Shown here: piece after piece, positions 1 through 8,622 of the stretch | How the letters are laid out: every line of letters begins with the position of its first letter | How positions within the stretch are numbered: the stretch's first letter is position 1 | Assembly (NCBI RefSeq): GCF_900232865.1 | Contig: NZ_OCTS01000004.1 | Location: 186,001-250,000 of the forward strand | Reading direction: 5' to 3' | DNA from: Corynebacterium dentalis | GTDB taxonomy: Bacteria > Actinomycetota > Actinomycetes > Mycobacteriales > Mycobacteriaceae | Length of the DNA: 64,000 bases | Translations under genes and position numbers: made by a program | The notes under the pieces: generated by a model | The model's input: only the letters and a program-made list of their open reading frames with translations | What the model was told of the DNA's origin: nothing | The model's database searches: none

Positions 1-534
1 GAAGGGCCGTGGTGTTTCCGACGCTTACCTGTGCCCGTCATCGCTGTTGTGGAAGGTTATTGCTTCGGTGGCGGAGTGCAGATCGCCATGGCCGCCGATT
101 ACCGCTTCACCACGGCGGATTCCCAGTGGTCCGTTCTGGAGGCCAAGTGGGGTCTGATTCCGGATATGTCTGGAATCCAGTCCTTGTCCGAAGTGCTGCC
201 CATCGACGTGGCCAAGCGCCTGACCATGACGGGCGAGCAGTTCAACGGCACGCGCGCCGTGGAACTGGGCCTGGCCAGCGAGATCAGCGACAATCCGTTG
301 GCTGCGGCGGAGGAGTTCGCACGTCTGATTGCCACACGTTCGCCGGATTCCGTGGCGTACGCGAAGCGCTTGTTTGAAGAAACGTGGAACAAGGGCCCGC
401 GAGCCACGTTCTTCAAGGAGCGCCTGCGCCAAGCGCGTTTGCTGGGCGCGAAAAACACCAAGATCGCGCAGAAGGCCGCGGAGAAGGCCAAGGGCATCGG
501 CGAGGCAGTGAAGTACAACAAGCGAGGGGTTTAG
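1..534 (+). CDS. Enoyl-CoA hydratase/isomerase (crotonase family), 3' part
   Basis: Crotonase-superfamily protein whose 5' end lies outside the window; the frame is open from base 1. The visible 177 codons contain [19 protein letters not shown], the family strand that leads into the oxyanion hole, then ADYRF and a helical C-terminal part. Relatives hydrate or isomerise acyl-CoA double bonds in beta-oxidation and related lipid breakdown; the substrate cannot be told here. A GTG at 31 could be read as a start, but the residues before it fit the family, so the gene is cut by the window edge rather than short. Its stop overlaps the stop of convergent gluQ by 4 nt. Confidence 0.85.
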   Translation, partial: EGPWCFRRLPVPVIAVVEGYCFGGGVQIAMAADYRFTTADSQWSVLEAKWGLIPDMSGIQSLSEVLPIDVAKRLTMTGEQFNGTRAVELGLASEISDNPLAAAEEFARLIATRSPDSVAYAKRLFEETWNKGPRATFFKERLRQARLLGAKNTKIAQKAAEKAKGIGEAVKYNKRGV

Positions 535-1439
535 GGGCTCCAGGTCACTGGCTGTTGAGTGACGCGAGAAGGGTCGAAGTCCGCGATATCTCTTAACCCC
601 AGAGAATCTTTGACCCATTCCAGCGCGCGGTCTGCTCCGATTTCTCGCAGCGTCGCCGCGCCATCGCGCTTGGCCAGGCGCTTGCCGTCTGGGCCCAGCA
701 CCAGCGGGACGTGCACGTATTCCACGGGTGCGTAGCCCAGCAGATCCGCGAGGTAGGCCTGTCGAGGAGCTGAGCTGAGCAGATCATCTCCGCGCACCAC
801 TTGATCCACTCCCGCCAGGTGGTCATCCACCACCACTGCCAGGTTGTAGGCGAAGTCCGAGTCGGTCACCTGGTTCGCGTTGCCTCCACGCCGCAGCACG
901 AAATCATCCACCTCGCCGGTGTAAAGACCGCCTTCAGCTTCCAGGGAGAAAGATTCGCGGACGGTGTGCGAGTTGGCGTCGGGCCGAAGACGAAGGGCTG
1001 GGACGCGATCCTGCGCAACCAATTCAGCCTGCTTTTCCGCACGCTGAGCAGGGGAAAGATCGCGGCACGTGCCCGGATAGCGGCCGGGGATGGCATGCGG
1101 AGCACGGGAGGCATCTTGGATGTCCTTGCGGGAGCAGTAGCACTCGTAGACAAGGCCGCGTTGTTGCAGGTCAGCGAGAGCCTCGGCGTAAAAAGACAAG
1201 GTCTGCTGCTGGCTGGCAACGGGCTCCTCCCACGTGATGCCAAACGCGGCCAAATCCTCGAGCTGGCGGGTGGCGGTTTCGGGAGAGGAACGTTGGGCGT
1301 CGATGTCATCAATGCGCATCCGGAACCCGCGTCCGGAATGCTGCGCGAACAGCCACGCGAGCACTGCCGTGCGTAGGTTGCCCAAATGCAGGTCACCGGA
1401 GGGGCTGGGCGCGTACCGGCCGAATCCTTGTGTGGTCAT
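531..1439 (-). CDS. gluQ: Glutamyl-Q tRNA(Asp) synthetase
   Basis: About 302 aa, a paralogue of the GluRS catalytic domain that attaches glutamate to queuosine at position 34 of tRNA-Asp. Visible: APSPSG followed by the HIGH-type HLGN (H18), zinc ligands in ECYC (C100, C102) and a later GTC, and a KMSKS-like KRLAKRDG near residue 237. There is no anticodon-binding domain, as expected for GluQ. I start at ATG 1439 (MTTQGFGRY); a GTG two codons upstream is possible and neither has a clear ribosome site. tgt, which inserts the queuosine base precursor, starts 0.5 kb away on the other strand, which supports the call. Confidence 0.92.
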   Translation of the reverse strand: MTTQGFGRYAPSPSGDLHLGNLRTAVLAWLFAQHSGRGFRMRIDDIDAQRSSPETATRQLEDLAAFGITWEEPVASQQQTLSFYAEALADLQQRGLVYECYCSRKDIQDASRAPHAIPGRYPGTCRDLSPAQRAEKQAELVAQDRVPALRLRPDANSHTVRESFSLEAEGGLYTGEVDDFVLRRGGNANQVTDSDFAYNLAVVVDDHLAGVDQVVRGDDLLSSAPRQAYLADLLGYAPVEYVHVPLVLGPDGKRLAKRDGAATLREIGADRALEWVKDSLGLRDIADFDPSRVTQQPVTWSP

Positions 1440-1468
1440 CCCCACCAGTGTAGATCTAGATTAAGAGT

Positions 1469-1945
1469 ATGGAATCAGGCAGAGAAAGCCGTCACCTCTT
1501 GTGGTTTATTCTTGCTGCCTTAGCTGGGATTATTCATGCCTCCATCAGTGCGTATTGGGCCGCCGGTGGCAGTTGGCTCTTGGACACTGTTGATCCAAAA
1601 CTTGTTGCATCCATCAAAGAAACAGCGTGGATCTTATGGTTCGTAGCAGCCGCAAAGTTACTCGCTGCAATCCTCCCGCTGTTCGTGGAGATTCGTGGTG
1701 GCTGGCTTCGCGGCATCATTCGCATCGTTAGTAGGATTGGTGCCGTGGGAATCATTGTATGGGGAGGGTGGAATTCCACACGAGCCCACTTAATTTTGCT
1801 AGGCGTCATTGAGCGCAATCCCTCCGCCACAGACAGCAGCCTTATTGGTTACGCGTTTCTCTGGGATCCCCTCTTTCTTGTCTGGGGGATCTTCCTGCTT
1901 ATCGGACTTGTCCGCACGCGCGGTAAGGTCTACTCCCATGGATAA
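1469..1945 (+). CDS. Four-helix membrane protein (DUF3995-like)
   Basis: 158 aa with about four hydrophobic segments (near residues 10-27, 53-75, 85-103, 130-148). The AYWAAGGSWLLDTV block after the first helix resembles DUF3995 membrane proteins; this is by eye. No catalytic motif is visible. It diverges from gluQ with only 29 nt between the starts and overlaps the tgt start by 8 nt, so it is probably transcribed with tgt. Function unknown. Confidence 0.65.
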   Translation: MESGRESRHLLWFILAALAGIIHASISAYWAAGGSWLLDTVDPKLVASIKETAWILWFVAAAKLLAAILPLFVEIRGGWLRGIIRIVSRIGAVGIIVWGGWNSTRAHLILLGVIERNPSATDSSLIGYAFLWDPLFLVWGIFLLIGLVRTRGKVYSHG

Positions 1946-3233
1946 CCAGCGCCAGGACATCTCCTTCAACCTGCACACTCGCCTCGCGGACACCCTAGAT
2001 GGGCCGATGGATCGCGAGCCGCAGGGGCGCACGGGCGTGATCCACACCCCGCACGGCGATATCCAGACTCCCGCGTTCATCCCCGTGGGCACCAAGGCCA
2101 CGGTCAAGACCCTGACCCCGGAGCAACTCCACACCACCGGCGCGCAAGCAGTTCTCTCGAATGCGTACCACCTGTACTTGCAGCCGGGCCCGGACATCGT
2201 GGATGAAGCCGGTGGCGTGGCCACGTTCGAGAACTGGCACGGCCCCACCTACACGGATTCCGGCGGGTTCCAGGTGATGAGCCTGGGCCAGGGCTTCAAG
2301 AAGGTCCTGGCGATGGACATGAGCGGCAAGGAAAAGTCGGACATCATCGCGCAGCAGAAAAAGCGCATGGCCGTGGTGGATGAAGAAGGCGTGGATTTCC
2401 GCAGCGTGATCGATGGCTCCAAGCATCGCTTCACCCCGGAGATCAGCATGCAGATCCAGCACCAGCTGGGCGCGGACATCATGTTCGCCTTCGACGAGCT
2501 CACCACCCTGGCAAACACCCGCTCCTACCAGGAGCAATCCGTGGAACGCACGTACCGCTGGGCCGAGCGTTGTTTGCAGGAGCATGAGCGGCAGACGCAG
2601 GCCCGTTCGCATCGCCCGTTGCAGTCTTTGTGGGGCGTGGTGCAGGGCGCGCAGTACGAGGATCTTCGACGCCAAGCTGCCCGCGGTTTGGTGGAGCTCT
2701 CTGACGCTGCGGAGGCGCGCGGTGAGCGCGGGTTCGGTGGCTTCGGCATTGGTGGCGCGCTGGAGAAGCACAACCTGGGCACCATCACCAGTTGGGTGTC
2801 CGAAGAGCTTCCGGATAACAAGCCACGTCACATGCTGGGCATTTCCGAGCCCGATGACATCTTCGTGGCCGTGGCCTCCGGTGCGGATACTTTCGACTGT
2901 GTGGCGCCGACTCGTCTGGGCCGACGCGGTGGTGTGTACACGCTAGACGGCCGGATGAACTTGATGGGCGCGAAGTTCAAGCGGGACTTCACGCCAATCG
3001 ACGCCGAAGTTGGTGGCTACACCAGCGAAAACTACACGCGCGCCTACATCCACCACCTGCTCAAGGCCAAGGAATTCTTGGCGGGCACGCTATGCACGCT
3101 GCACAATCTGCACTTCATGATCCAGCTGGTGGACAACGTCCGCGCTTCGATCAACGAAGGACGCTTCGTGGAGTATCGCAAGGAATTCATGTCCCGCTAC
3201 TACGGGCCGGAGTGGGAACAGCGGCTGAGCTAG
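1938..3233 (+). CDS. tgt: tRNA-guanine transglycosylase
   Basis: 431 aa. Tgt exchanges guanine 34 of GUN-anticodon tRNAs for a 7-deazaguanine. Visible: TDSGGFQVMSLG with the catalytic Asp near residue 107, GIGG, FDCVAPTRLGR with the second Asp, and YTRAYIHHLLKAKE followed by HNLHF. The zinc-site CxCxxC of canonical Tgt is replaced at exactly that spacing by VGGYTS (residues 358-363), so the three cysteine ligands are absent while the histidine of HNLHF remains. I start at ATG 1938, which overlaps the previous stop (ATGGATAA); the longer frame to 1809 lies wholly inside the upstream gene. Its stop overlaps that of the MMPL gene. Confidence 0.93.
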   Translation: MDNQRQDISFNLHTRLADTLDGPMDREPQGRTGVIHTPHGDIQTPAFIPVGTKATVKTLTPEQLHTTGAQAVLSNAYHLYLQPGPDIVDEAGGVATFENWHGPTYTDSGGFQVMSLGQGFKKVLAMDMSGKEKSDIIAQQKKRMAVVDEEGVDFRSVIDGSKHRFTPEISMQIQHQLGADIMFAFDELTTLANTRSYQEQSVERTYRWAERCLQEHERQTQARSHRPLQSLWGVVQGAQYEDLRRQAARGLVELSDAAEARGERGFGGFGIGGALEKHNLGTITSWVSEELPDNKPRHMLGISEPDDIFVAVASGADTFDCVAPTRLGRRGGVYTLDGRMNLMGAKFKRDFTPIDAEVGGYTSENYTRAYIHHLLKAKEFLAGTLCTLHNLHFMIQLVDNVRASINEGRFVEYRKEFMSRYYGPEWEQRLS

Positions 3234-5644
3234 GGCTTCTTTGAGCCCAACTCCCCAGACTCGAAGGCCTTCTCCAGCGCGGCACCCTCCACATCCACGG
3301 TAGGCAGCAGTTTGTCCAGCCACTTTGGCATGTACCAAGTGAAGCGTCCCATGAGGATCATCAAAGCGGGTACTACGGTCATGCGGATGAAGAAGGCGTC
3401 GAACAAAACGCCCGCACCCAACGCAAAACCGAAGATCTGGATGAACGGCAACGGCTGGAACACGAAGCTGGCAAACACGCCAATCATGATCAGCGCGGCC
3501 ACGGTCACCACGCGGGCACCCAGGCCGAAACCGCCGATCACGGAGTCCTCGACCAACGAGTCCTTGCTGTTCCACTCGCCGCCATTTCGCAGACGATTGC
3601 GCTGCTGCACGAACCGCTCACGCATGCGCGAGACAATGAACACCTGGTAGTCCATCGCCAAGCCGAACGTCACGCCGATCAGGAAGATCGGCATGAAGCT
3701 GATCAGCGGTCCAGGCGAATCCCACAGCCCCCACAGGCCTTCCTGCCACACCAGAACTGTCACGCCGAATGCGGCGCCCACGGACAGCAAGAAGCCCGAG
3801 GCGGCAATCAGCGGCACCGCCAAACTGCGGAACACCATCATCAACAGCACCAGCGCCAAGCCCACCACCAGGGCCAAGTAAACCGGCATGGCCTTGGACA
3901 GCGAATCAGTCACATCCTGCTGGATCGGAGTCAGGCCGGTGATGCCCATCTCTACGCCCGTCTCGGACTCGATCTCCGCCTGCTGCGCACGCAAAGCGTG
4001 AATCAACTGCACGGTGCGCTCATCAGTTGGACCCCACTCCGGTGTCACCAAAATCTGCGCAGCGCTGCCATCCTCGGACTGCCCCACCAGCTGAGCATGG
4101 CGCACATCCACGTTCGCCCCCATGCGCTCCACGGTGTAGAGGAACGATGCCCTCTGCGCCGCCTGAGTCCGGTCACCCTCACCCTGGGCAGACACCAGCG
4201 TCTCCAACGCAGGCGAATCCGGCTGCACGTCATCCGCGTTCACCACCACGAGAATCGGCGCGTTGCGACCAGGCCCGAAGCCCTCCTCGGTCATCTCCGC
4301 AGACTTCCTCTGGGTGGAGTCCACCACCGATGTTTTATCCGAAGGCAGGGACAATTGCAGATCCATTACTGGCAAAGTCAAAGACACGAGGATAGCCACC
4401 ACGATGGCGAAAGAGATGCCCGGTGCGCGCTGGACCAGTTTCACCCACTTGGTCCCCCACGAATCGCGCTGGGGTTGAACGGGCTCAGACTCGGAATCTG
4501 AGTGTGCGGGGGCAGAGTTGGCCTCGGCTTTGAAGACGCGCTTGCCTGCCAACCCGAGGATCGCAGGCAAGAACGTCAGGGCAACCAACACGGAAATCAG
4601 GACCGTGGCTGCCGCCGCGTAACCCATGTAGGAGAGGAACGGGATGTTGGCCAGGCGCATACCCACCAGCGCGATGATGACAGTCAGGCCTGCGAATACC
4701 ACCGCGGAGCCCGCCGTGCCCACAGCCAGACCGATGGCGTCTAGGCGGTCGCGCCCTTCCCGGAGCTCATCGCGGAATCGCGCCATGATGAACAGTGCGT
4801 AATCGATGCCCACGGCCAGGCCCAACATGATTCCCAGGGTCGGGGTCATGGAGTTCAGCGGCATGAACGCGGTAGCGCCGACCGTCATCAGGGCGCCCAA
4901 GCCCACGCCCACCACTGCGGTGATCAGCGGGAAGCTGGAGGTAAGCAGGGAGCGGAACATGATGAACAAAATGATCAACGCCACGACCAAGCCCACGACC
5001 TCGGAAATGGGCTCCACGGCGATCGGGTCTCCAAAGCCCGCACCGCCGACCTCTACCTCCAGGCCGGCATCGCGAGAGATTTGGATGGCATCATTGACCG
5101 CTTGACGATCTTCGTCGCTCACGTCTGCGGGCAAATACACGTCATACTCAAAGCTGGCAATGCCGTAGCGACCGTCCTCAGAGAACGTGCGCAGGATCTC
5201 CGCATCAGCTTCCGCGGTTTCTGCAGGAAGGCCCTGATCGGTCAGCTGCTTTGTGAGTTGATCGCGCAGCTGCTCGTTCATGGTCACAGGATTGTTCAGC
5301 TGCAGGTCGTCGCCAAGATCGGGGACGTTATCGCGAATGGACTCCACGGTCTGATCCATCGCCTGCATGTACTCCGGTTGGTCCAGGCGCTGCCCCTCGG
5401 GAGCTTCAAAGACCACGTTTACGCCCGCGGCAGCCGCAGGGTTTTCTGTGCCGGGGAACTTCTCCATCAGTAGCTCGGTAGCCTTGGTAGACGGCATGTC
5501 CGAGATCTCGAAGATGTCGTTAAAACCCTTTTGGAACGTCAGCGCAGCGGCACCCACGCCCACCAAGAGCAGAAGCCACACGGCAATCACACGCTTGCTA
5601 TGGGTATAGCACCACCGTGCAAGACGGAAGAGAAACTTCGCCAC
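3230..5644 (-). CDS. MMPL-family RND lipid transporter
   Basis: 804 aa. Topology is typical: one N-terminal helix (residues 20-37), a roughly 150-residue outer loop, a five-to-six-helix block, a second outer loop and a second helix block. The Asp-Tyr proton-relay signatures are visible in both halves (GIDYALFIMARFRDEL and AMDYQVFIVSRMRE). MmpL/CmpL proteins flip trehalose monomycolate or other envelope lipids across the inner membrane. The length is nearer to corynebacterial CmpL proteins than to mycobacterial MmpL3, and I cannot assign a paralogue. It ends with a short hydrophilic tail and is convergent with tgt. Confidence 0.88.
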   Translation of the reverse strand: MAKFLFRLARWCYTHSKRVIAVWLLLLVGVGAAALTFQKGFNDIFEISDMPSTKATELLMEKFPGTENPAAAAGVNVVFEAPEGQRLDQPEYMQAMDQTVESIRDNVPDLGDDLQLNNPVTMNEQLRDQLTKQLTDQGLPAETAEADAEILRTFSEDGRYGIASFEYDVYLPADVSDEDRQAVNDAIQISRDAGLEVEVGGAGFGDPIAVEPISEVVGLVVALIILFIMFRSLLTSSFPLITAVVGVGLGALMTVGATAFMPLNSMTPTLGIMLGLAVGIDYALFIMARFRDELREGRDRLDAIGLAVGTAGSAVVFAGLTVIIALVGMRLANIPFLSYMGYAAAATVLISVLVALTFLPAILGLAGKRVFKAEANSAPAHSDSESEPVQPQRDSWGTKWVKLVQRAPGISFAIVVAILVSLTLPVMDLQLSLPSDKTSVVDSTQRKSAEMTEEGFGPGRNAPILVVVNADDVQPDSPALETLVSAQGEGDRTQAAQRASFLYTVERMGANVDVRHAQLVGQSEDGSAAQILVTPEWGPTDERTVQLIHALRAQQAEIESETGVEMGITGLTPIQQDVTDSLSKAMPVYLALVVGLALVLLMMVFRSLAVPLIAASGFLLSVGAAFGVTVLVWQEGLWGLWDSPGPLISFMPIFLIGVTFGLAMDYQVFIVSRMRERFVQQRNRLRNGGEWNSKDSLVEDSVIGGFGLGARVVTVAALIMIGVFASFVFQPLPFIQIFGFALGAGVLFDAFFIRMTVVPALMILMGRFTWYMPKWLDKLLPTVDVEGAALEKAFESGELGSKKP

Positions 5645-5780
5645 GAAATAAGTCCTTGGATGTAGCCGGAAGCGGAAACTTCATCCACCCTAGTCTCCGG
5701 ACAAGACAGTACCTAGCCCCTGCAGCACGCGCGCAGCACAACACCGCAGCGCACGTGCGCAAAATCCCCCAGGAAAAGTA

Positions 5781-5871
5781 TGGCGGTGGCGGAGGGATTT
5801 GAACCCTCGGTTGGGGGTTACCCAACATTCGCTTTCGAGGCGAACACCTTCGGCCGCTCGGACACGCCACC
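5781..5871 (-). tRNA. tRNA-Ser(CGA)
   Basis: A class II tRNA of 91 nt. The acceptor pairs GGTGGCG with CGCCACC, followed by G and an encoded CCA (5781-5783). The anticodon loop reads CTCGAAA, giving anticodon CGA; there is a long variable arm (TTGGGTAACCCCCAA type) and GGTTCAAATCC in the T arm. Confidence 0.95.
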
Positions 5872-5941
5872 AGCGTCTTTACTCTCACACCACCGTTATG
5901 GAGGTGGAACAAAGACCAGCTCAGCCTAGCAGCAGAGTTTT

Positions 5942-5977
5942 AGGGCAACAAAAATGGCCCGGCCGAAAGCCGGGCCA
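5942..5977 (-). terminator. Intrinsic terminator of the small gene at 5992-6156
   Basis: Perfect 9-bp stem TGGCCCGGC / GCCGGGCCA with a 5-nt loop (5955-5977). On the minus strand it is followed by TTTTTGTTGCCC. It begins 15 nt after the stop codon of the small gene. Confidence 0.85.
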
Positions 5978-5991
5978 GATTCAGAAGCGAT

Positions 5992-6156
5992 TTACTCGCC
6001 GAGAGAATCCAGTCCCTTGTCGCGGGCATCGCGAGCCTTATCGGACTTGTCGCCGTCCAGCTTGTTGTCGATGACCTTGTCAGACTGCTCCTCGATCTTG
6101 TCGCGGTTGTCGTTAGCGAGGTTCTTTGCCTTGTCGCCCAGATCTCCGAGTCCCAT
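5992..6156 (-). CDS. Small charged protein, resembles MT0933-type antitoxin family
   Basis: 54 aa starting MGLGDLGDKAKNL and ending KGLDSLGE. About half the residues are D, K, E or R, with spaced DK pairs that suggest one helical segment. Small actinobacterial proteins of this composition are grouped as MT0933-like antitoxins, but there is no partner toxin next to it, so the TA role is only family lore. A strong ribosome site (AAGGAG, 6 nt before ATG) and its own terminator show it is a real gene. Confidence 0.7.
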   Translation of the reverse strand: MGLGDLGDKAKNLANDNRDKIEEQSDKVIDNKLDGDKSDKARDARDKGLDSLGE

Positions 6157-6306
6157 GATTATCTCCTTCACGGCTCACACGTGAACCGTTAATTCGTTTC
6201 GCTTTTGTCGGTTTTCTCAAGCGATCCCCGCTAAGGAATCGCGCACGACCGACGATACGTGAACAAGAAATCTGCTGCAGAAGGCTCGAGCTTCATGCCC
6301 AAAGAC

Positions 6307-6828
6307 TCAGTGCGCGCGCAGCTCACCGAAGAAATCACGCAACAGGGCCTCACACTCCGCAGCTAGCACACCGCCCACAACTTCCGCTTTGTGCAGCGGT
6401 GCTTCCCGGGGCACATCCCACACGCTCCCACACGCCCCGGTTCGCGGTTCCGATGCGCCGTAAATAATCGTCCCGATGCGCGCTCCCACTGCCGCACCGG
6501 CGCACATGGCACACGGCTCCAGCGTGACCACCAACGTGCAATCCCCTAGCCGCCACGCATCCCCCAAAGTCTGCACCGCAGCGCGAATCGCTGCGATTTC
6601 CGCATGCCCGGTGGGGTCAGCATCCACTTCGCGTCGATTAGTACCCGCGCCCAGCTCGCGTCCATCCGGGCCGAACACCACGGCGCCCACGGGGATATCG
6701 CCGGCGGGAGTCTGCTCTGCCACCTCCAAGGCGCGACGCATCAGCTGCTCCGCGCGCACCTCAGAGACAGTCCGCGGCAGGCCGTCCCCAATCACACCCC
6801 TCTCGCGGGAAGGATCAGTAGTCCCCAT
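6307..6828 (-). CDS. tadA: tRNA adenosine(34) deaminase
   Basis: 173 aa from ATG 6828. It converts A34 to inosine in tRNA-Arg(ACG). The zinc deaminase signatures are present: HAEIAAI (zinc His and catalytic Glu) and PCAMCAGA (two zinc Cys), followed by the C-terminal helix LLRDFFGELRAH. The frame is open to 6942, but that stretch lies inside the upstream gene and does not look like protein; ATG 6828 overlaps the upstream stop by 14 nt, so the two are translated from one mRNA. Its substrate gene, tRNA-Arg(ACG), lies at 12011-12083. Confidence 0.93.
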   Translation of the reverse strand: MGTTDPSRERGVIGDGLPRTVSEVRAEQLMRRALEVAEQTPAGDIPVGAVVFGPDGRELGAGTNRREVDADPTGHAEIAAIRAAVQTLGDAWRLGDCTLVVTLEPCAMCAGAAVGARIGTIIYGASEPRTGACGSVWDVPREAPLHKAEVVGGVLAAECEALLRDFFGELRAH

Positions 6829-7345
6829 CGGCCAGCAAGAAGTCATCGAGGTCCAGCTTGGTGGCATCCGCCAATTCCTCCGCACAACCCAGCTCATCAG
6901 CAACACGGAAGATCTGCGCGGCACCGTACAGATCGTCATCATCGAAGATCACAGACAAGACCTGCTCCGATGCCCCCAGATCATCCAGCAGATCGAAATC
7001 CCCTTCGGGCCACGGCTCATCAGAGTCCGCCTCGCCCTCGTCAGGGACGTCCACGTCCAGCTCATCCAGTAGGTCATTGGCCAAATCGTAGGAGAGAGCC
7101 GCGGTGGCGTCGGAAAGAAGAACTCGCATTCCGGAAGGAACGGGCCGCACTACCGCAACCCAGTCATCCTCCGCGCACACCAACCCCACAATCGCGCCTT
7201 CCTCGCGGGTTGCGCGCAGGTCAGAGAGCAAATCGTCCAAGCTCAGCAAAGCACTTTCCGGCAACAGACGCACACGCCAACCATCCGGGCCGTTGTGCGC
7301 GGCAGCGGCGAAGGTGGGCTGCTCCCAATTCTCGATAATGCTCAT
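6815..7345 (-). CDS. tRNA adenosine deaminase-associated protein
   Basis: 176 aa, acidic, with long Asp/Glu-rich stretches in the C-terminal half. It corresponds in sequence style and position to the actinobacterial protein that always precedes tadA (Rv3753c-type, named only from its neighbour). No catalytic motif is visible. It overlaps tadA by 14 nt. The start MSIIENWEQPTF faces the tyrA start with 38 nt between them, so both promoters must be packed into or near that gap. Confidence 0.8.
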   Translation of the reverse strand: MSIIENWEQPTFAAAAHNGPDGWRVRLLPESALLSLDDLLSDLRATREEGAIVGLVCAEDDWVAVVRPVPSGMRVLLSDATAALSYDLANDLLDELDVDVPDEGEADSDEPWPEGDFDLLDDLGASEQVLSVIFDDDDLYGAAQIFRVADELGCAEELADATKLDLDDFLLADGDY

Positions 7346-7383
7346 GGCACTAGGCTAGCCGTCCTTGTGCCAAACTGGGTAGC

Positions 7384-8400
7384 GTGAACTGGAATCTTGA
7401 CGCTGACTCTCGGCCGATCTGCATCCTCGGTTTGGGGCTGATCGGCGGCTCGCTCATGCGGGATCTCGCCGCAGCTGGGCGGGATGTTTTTGGATGGAAC
7501 CGCAGCGAGGAGACGGTGCACGCGGCCCAAAGGGACGGTTTTAATGTCTCGGAGGATCTACAGGCCACGCTGGAGCGAGCTGAAGCCAGCGATGCCCTGG
7601 TGGTCTTGTGCGTTCCCGTGCCAGCCCTACCCACCATGCTGGAGGCGCTGAAGGAGCACGCGCCGTCTGTTGGTTTTACGGACGTGACCAGCGTGAAGGC
7701 GGAGGTGCACGCGCTGGTAGATCAGTACGGGCTCACGGATCGCTTCGTGGGTGGGCACCCGATGGCCGGTACCGCGGACTCGGGTTGGTCCGTGACCTTG
7801 AAGGGATTGTTCCAGGGTGCTGTGTGGGTGGTGACGTACGACAACGCCGTGAGTCTCGGTGATGCGGACAGCTCCGGATCGCGATGGGTCGATACGTGGG
7901 TGCGCGTGGTGTGCATGGCGCAGCTGGTCGGTGCCGATGTGGTGCCTTCTATTTCTCGACGCCACGATGGTTCCGTCGCGCGCATTTCCCACCTTCCACA
8001 CGTTTTGGCCGAGGCTTTGGCGGTGGCCGGTGACGCTGGTGGGCCACTGGCACTGACCTTGGCGGCCAGCAGCTTCCGCGATGGCACGCGCGTGGCCGGA
8101 ACCGCCCCGGAGTTGGTGCGGGCGATGTGCGAGAACAATCGTTCCTCGCTGCTCACCGCACTGGACGAGACCTTGGAGATCCTGCACAGCGCTCGCGAGG
8201 CGCTGGCCGACGATTCTCGCGACCTCCGCGAACTGGCCGCCGAGGGGCATGCAGCGCGCGGACGCTTCGAGGCCCGGGCGGGGCGCAACAAGGGAGATCA
8301 GACCAACCGGCCCATCATCCGCGTGCGCCCTGGCGCGCCCGGCTGGGTTGAGCAGCTGGAATCTGCGGAATCCATGGGAGCACAGATCAGCATCTTCTAG
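7384..8400 (+). CDS. tyrA: Prephenate/arogenate dehydrogenase
   Basis: 338 aa from a GTG. TyrA oxidatively decarboxylates prephenate or arogenate for tyrosine synthesis. Visible: NAD-binding GLGLIGGSLMRDL (residues 15-27), GGHPMAGT near residue 120, and VPSISRRHD followed by a helical dimerisation domain; there is no ACT domain. In corynebacteria the arogenate route is usual, with the transaminase encoded at 12587 as a likely partner. One copy of the window-wide CGACGCCA motif lies at 7951-7964 in the SISRRHD codons. Confidence 0.9.
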   Translation: MNWNLDADSRPICILGLGLIGGSLMRDLAAAGRDVFGWNRSEETVHAAQRDGFNVSEDLQATLERAEASDALVVLCVPVPALPTMLEALKEHAPSVGFTDVTSVKAEVHALVDQYGLTDRFVGGHPMAGTADSGWSVTLKGLFQGAVWVVTYDNAVSLGDADSSGSRWVDTWVRVVCMAQLVGADVVPSISRRHDGSVARISHLPHVLAEALAVAGDAGGPLALTLAASSFRDGTRVAGTAPELVRAMCENNRSSLLTALDETLEILHSAREALADDSRDLRELAAEGHAARGRFEARAGRNKGDQTNRPIIRVRPGAPGWVEQLESAESMGAQISIF

Positions 8401-8405
8401 GGGAC

Positions 8406-8567
8406 TTAAGAGAAGAGGTTGCTCAAGAATCCGCCGGACTTGGCCGACTTCTCGTGTCCTGGGCACTGCTGTGCTGCTGGAACGTCTTTCATGACTTGAT
8501 CCACGTGCTGGCCGCAGCCTGCCCAGGTGGTTTTACCGCATTGCTTGCACGTTACTGCTCGACACAT
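8406..8567 (-). CDS. Small zinc-ribbon-like protein
   Basis: 53 aa: MCRAVTCKQCGKTTWAGCGQ, then HVDQVM and a CPGH near residue 35. Four Cys and two His in a compact pattern suggest one zinc site. Very similar small proteins occur widely in actinobacteria without a known role. RBS AGAAG lies about 9 nt upstream. It sits tail to tail with tyrA, 5 nt apart, and downstream of the persulfide dioxygenase gene on the same strand, with which it may share a transcript. Confidence 0.75.
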   Translation of the reverse strand: MCRAVTCKQCGKTTWAGCGQHVDQVMKDVPAAQQCPGHEKSAKSGGFLSNLFS

Positions 8568-8622
8568 TGTTGTGACTTCTTTCTTGTTGCTTTTTTGGGG
8601 GGTTTAGGGGACGAACGGCGAG

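Noticed and set aside
1995-2831. Long open frame antisense to tgt (278 codons)
   Set aside because: It lies within a well-supported gene on the other strand, has no recognisable domain and is explained by GC-biased codon use. Similar long antisense frames at 3998-4501, 7627-8466 and 44087-44554 were left out for the same reason.
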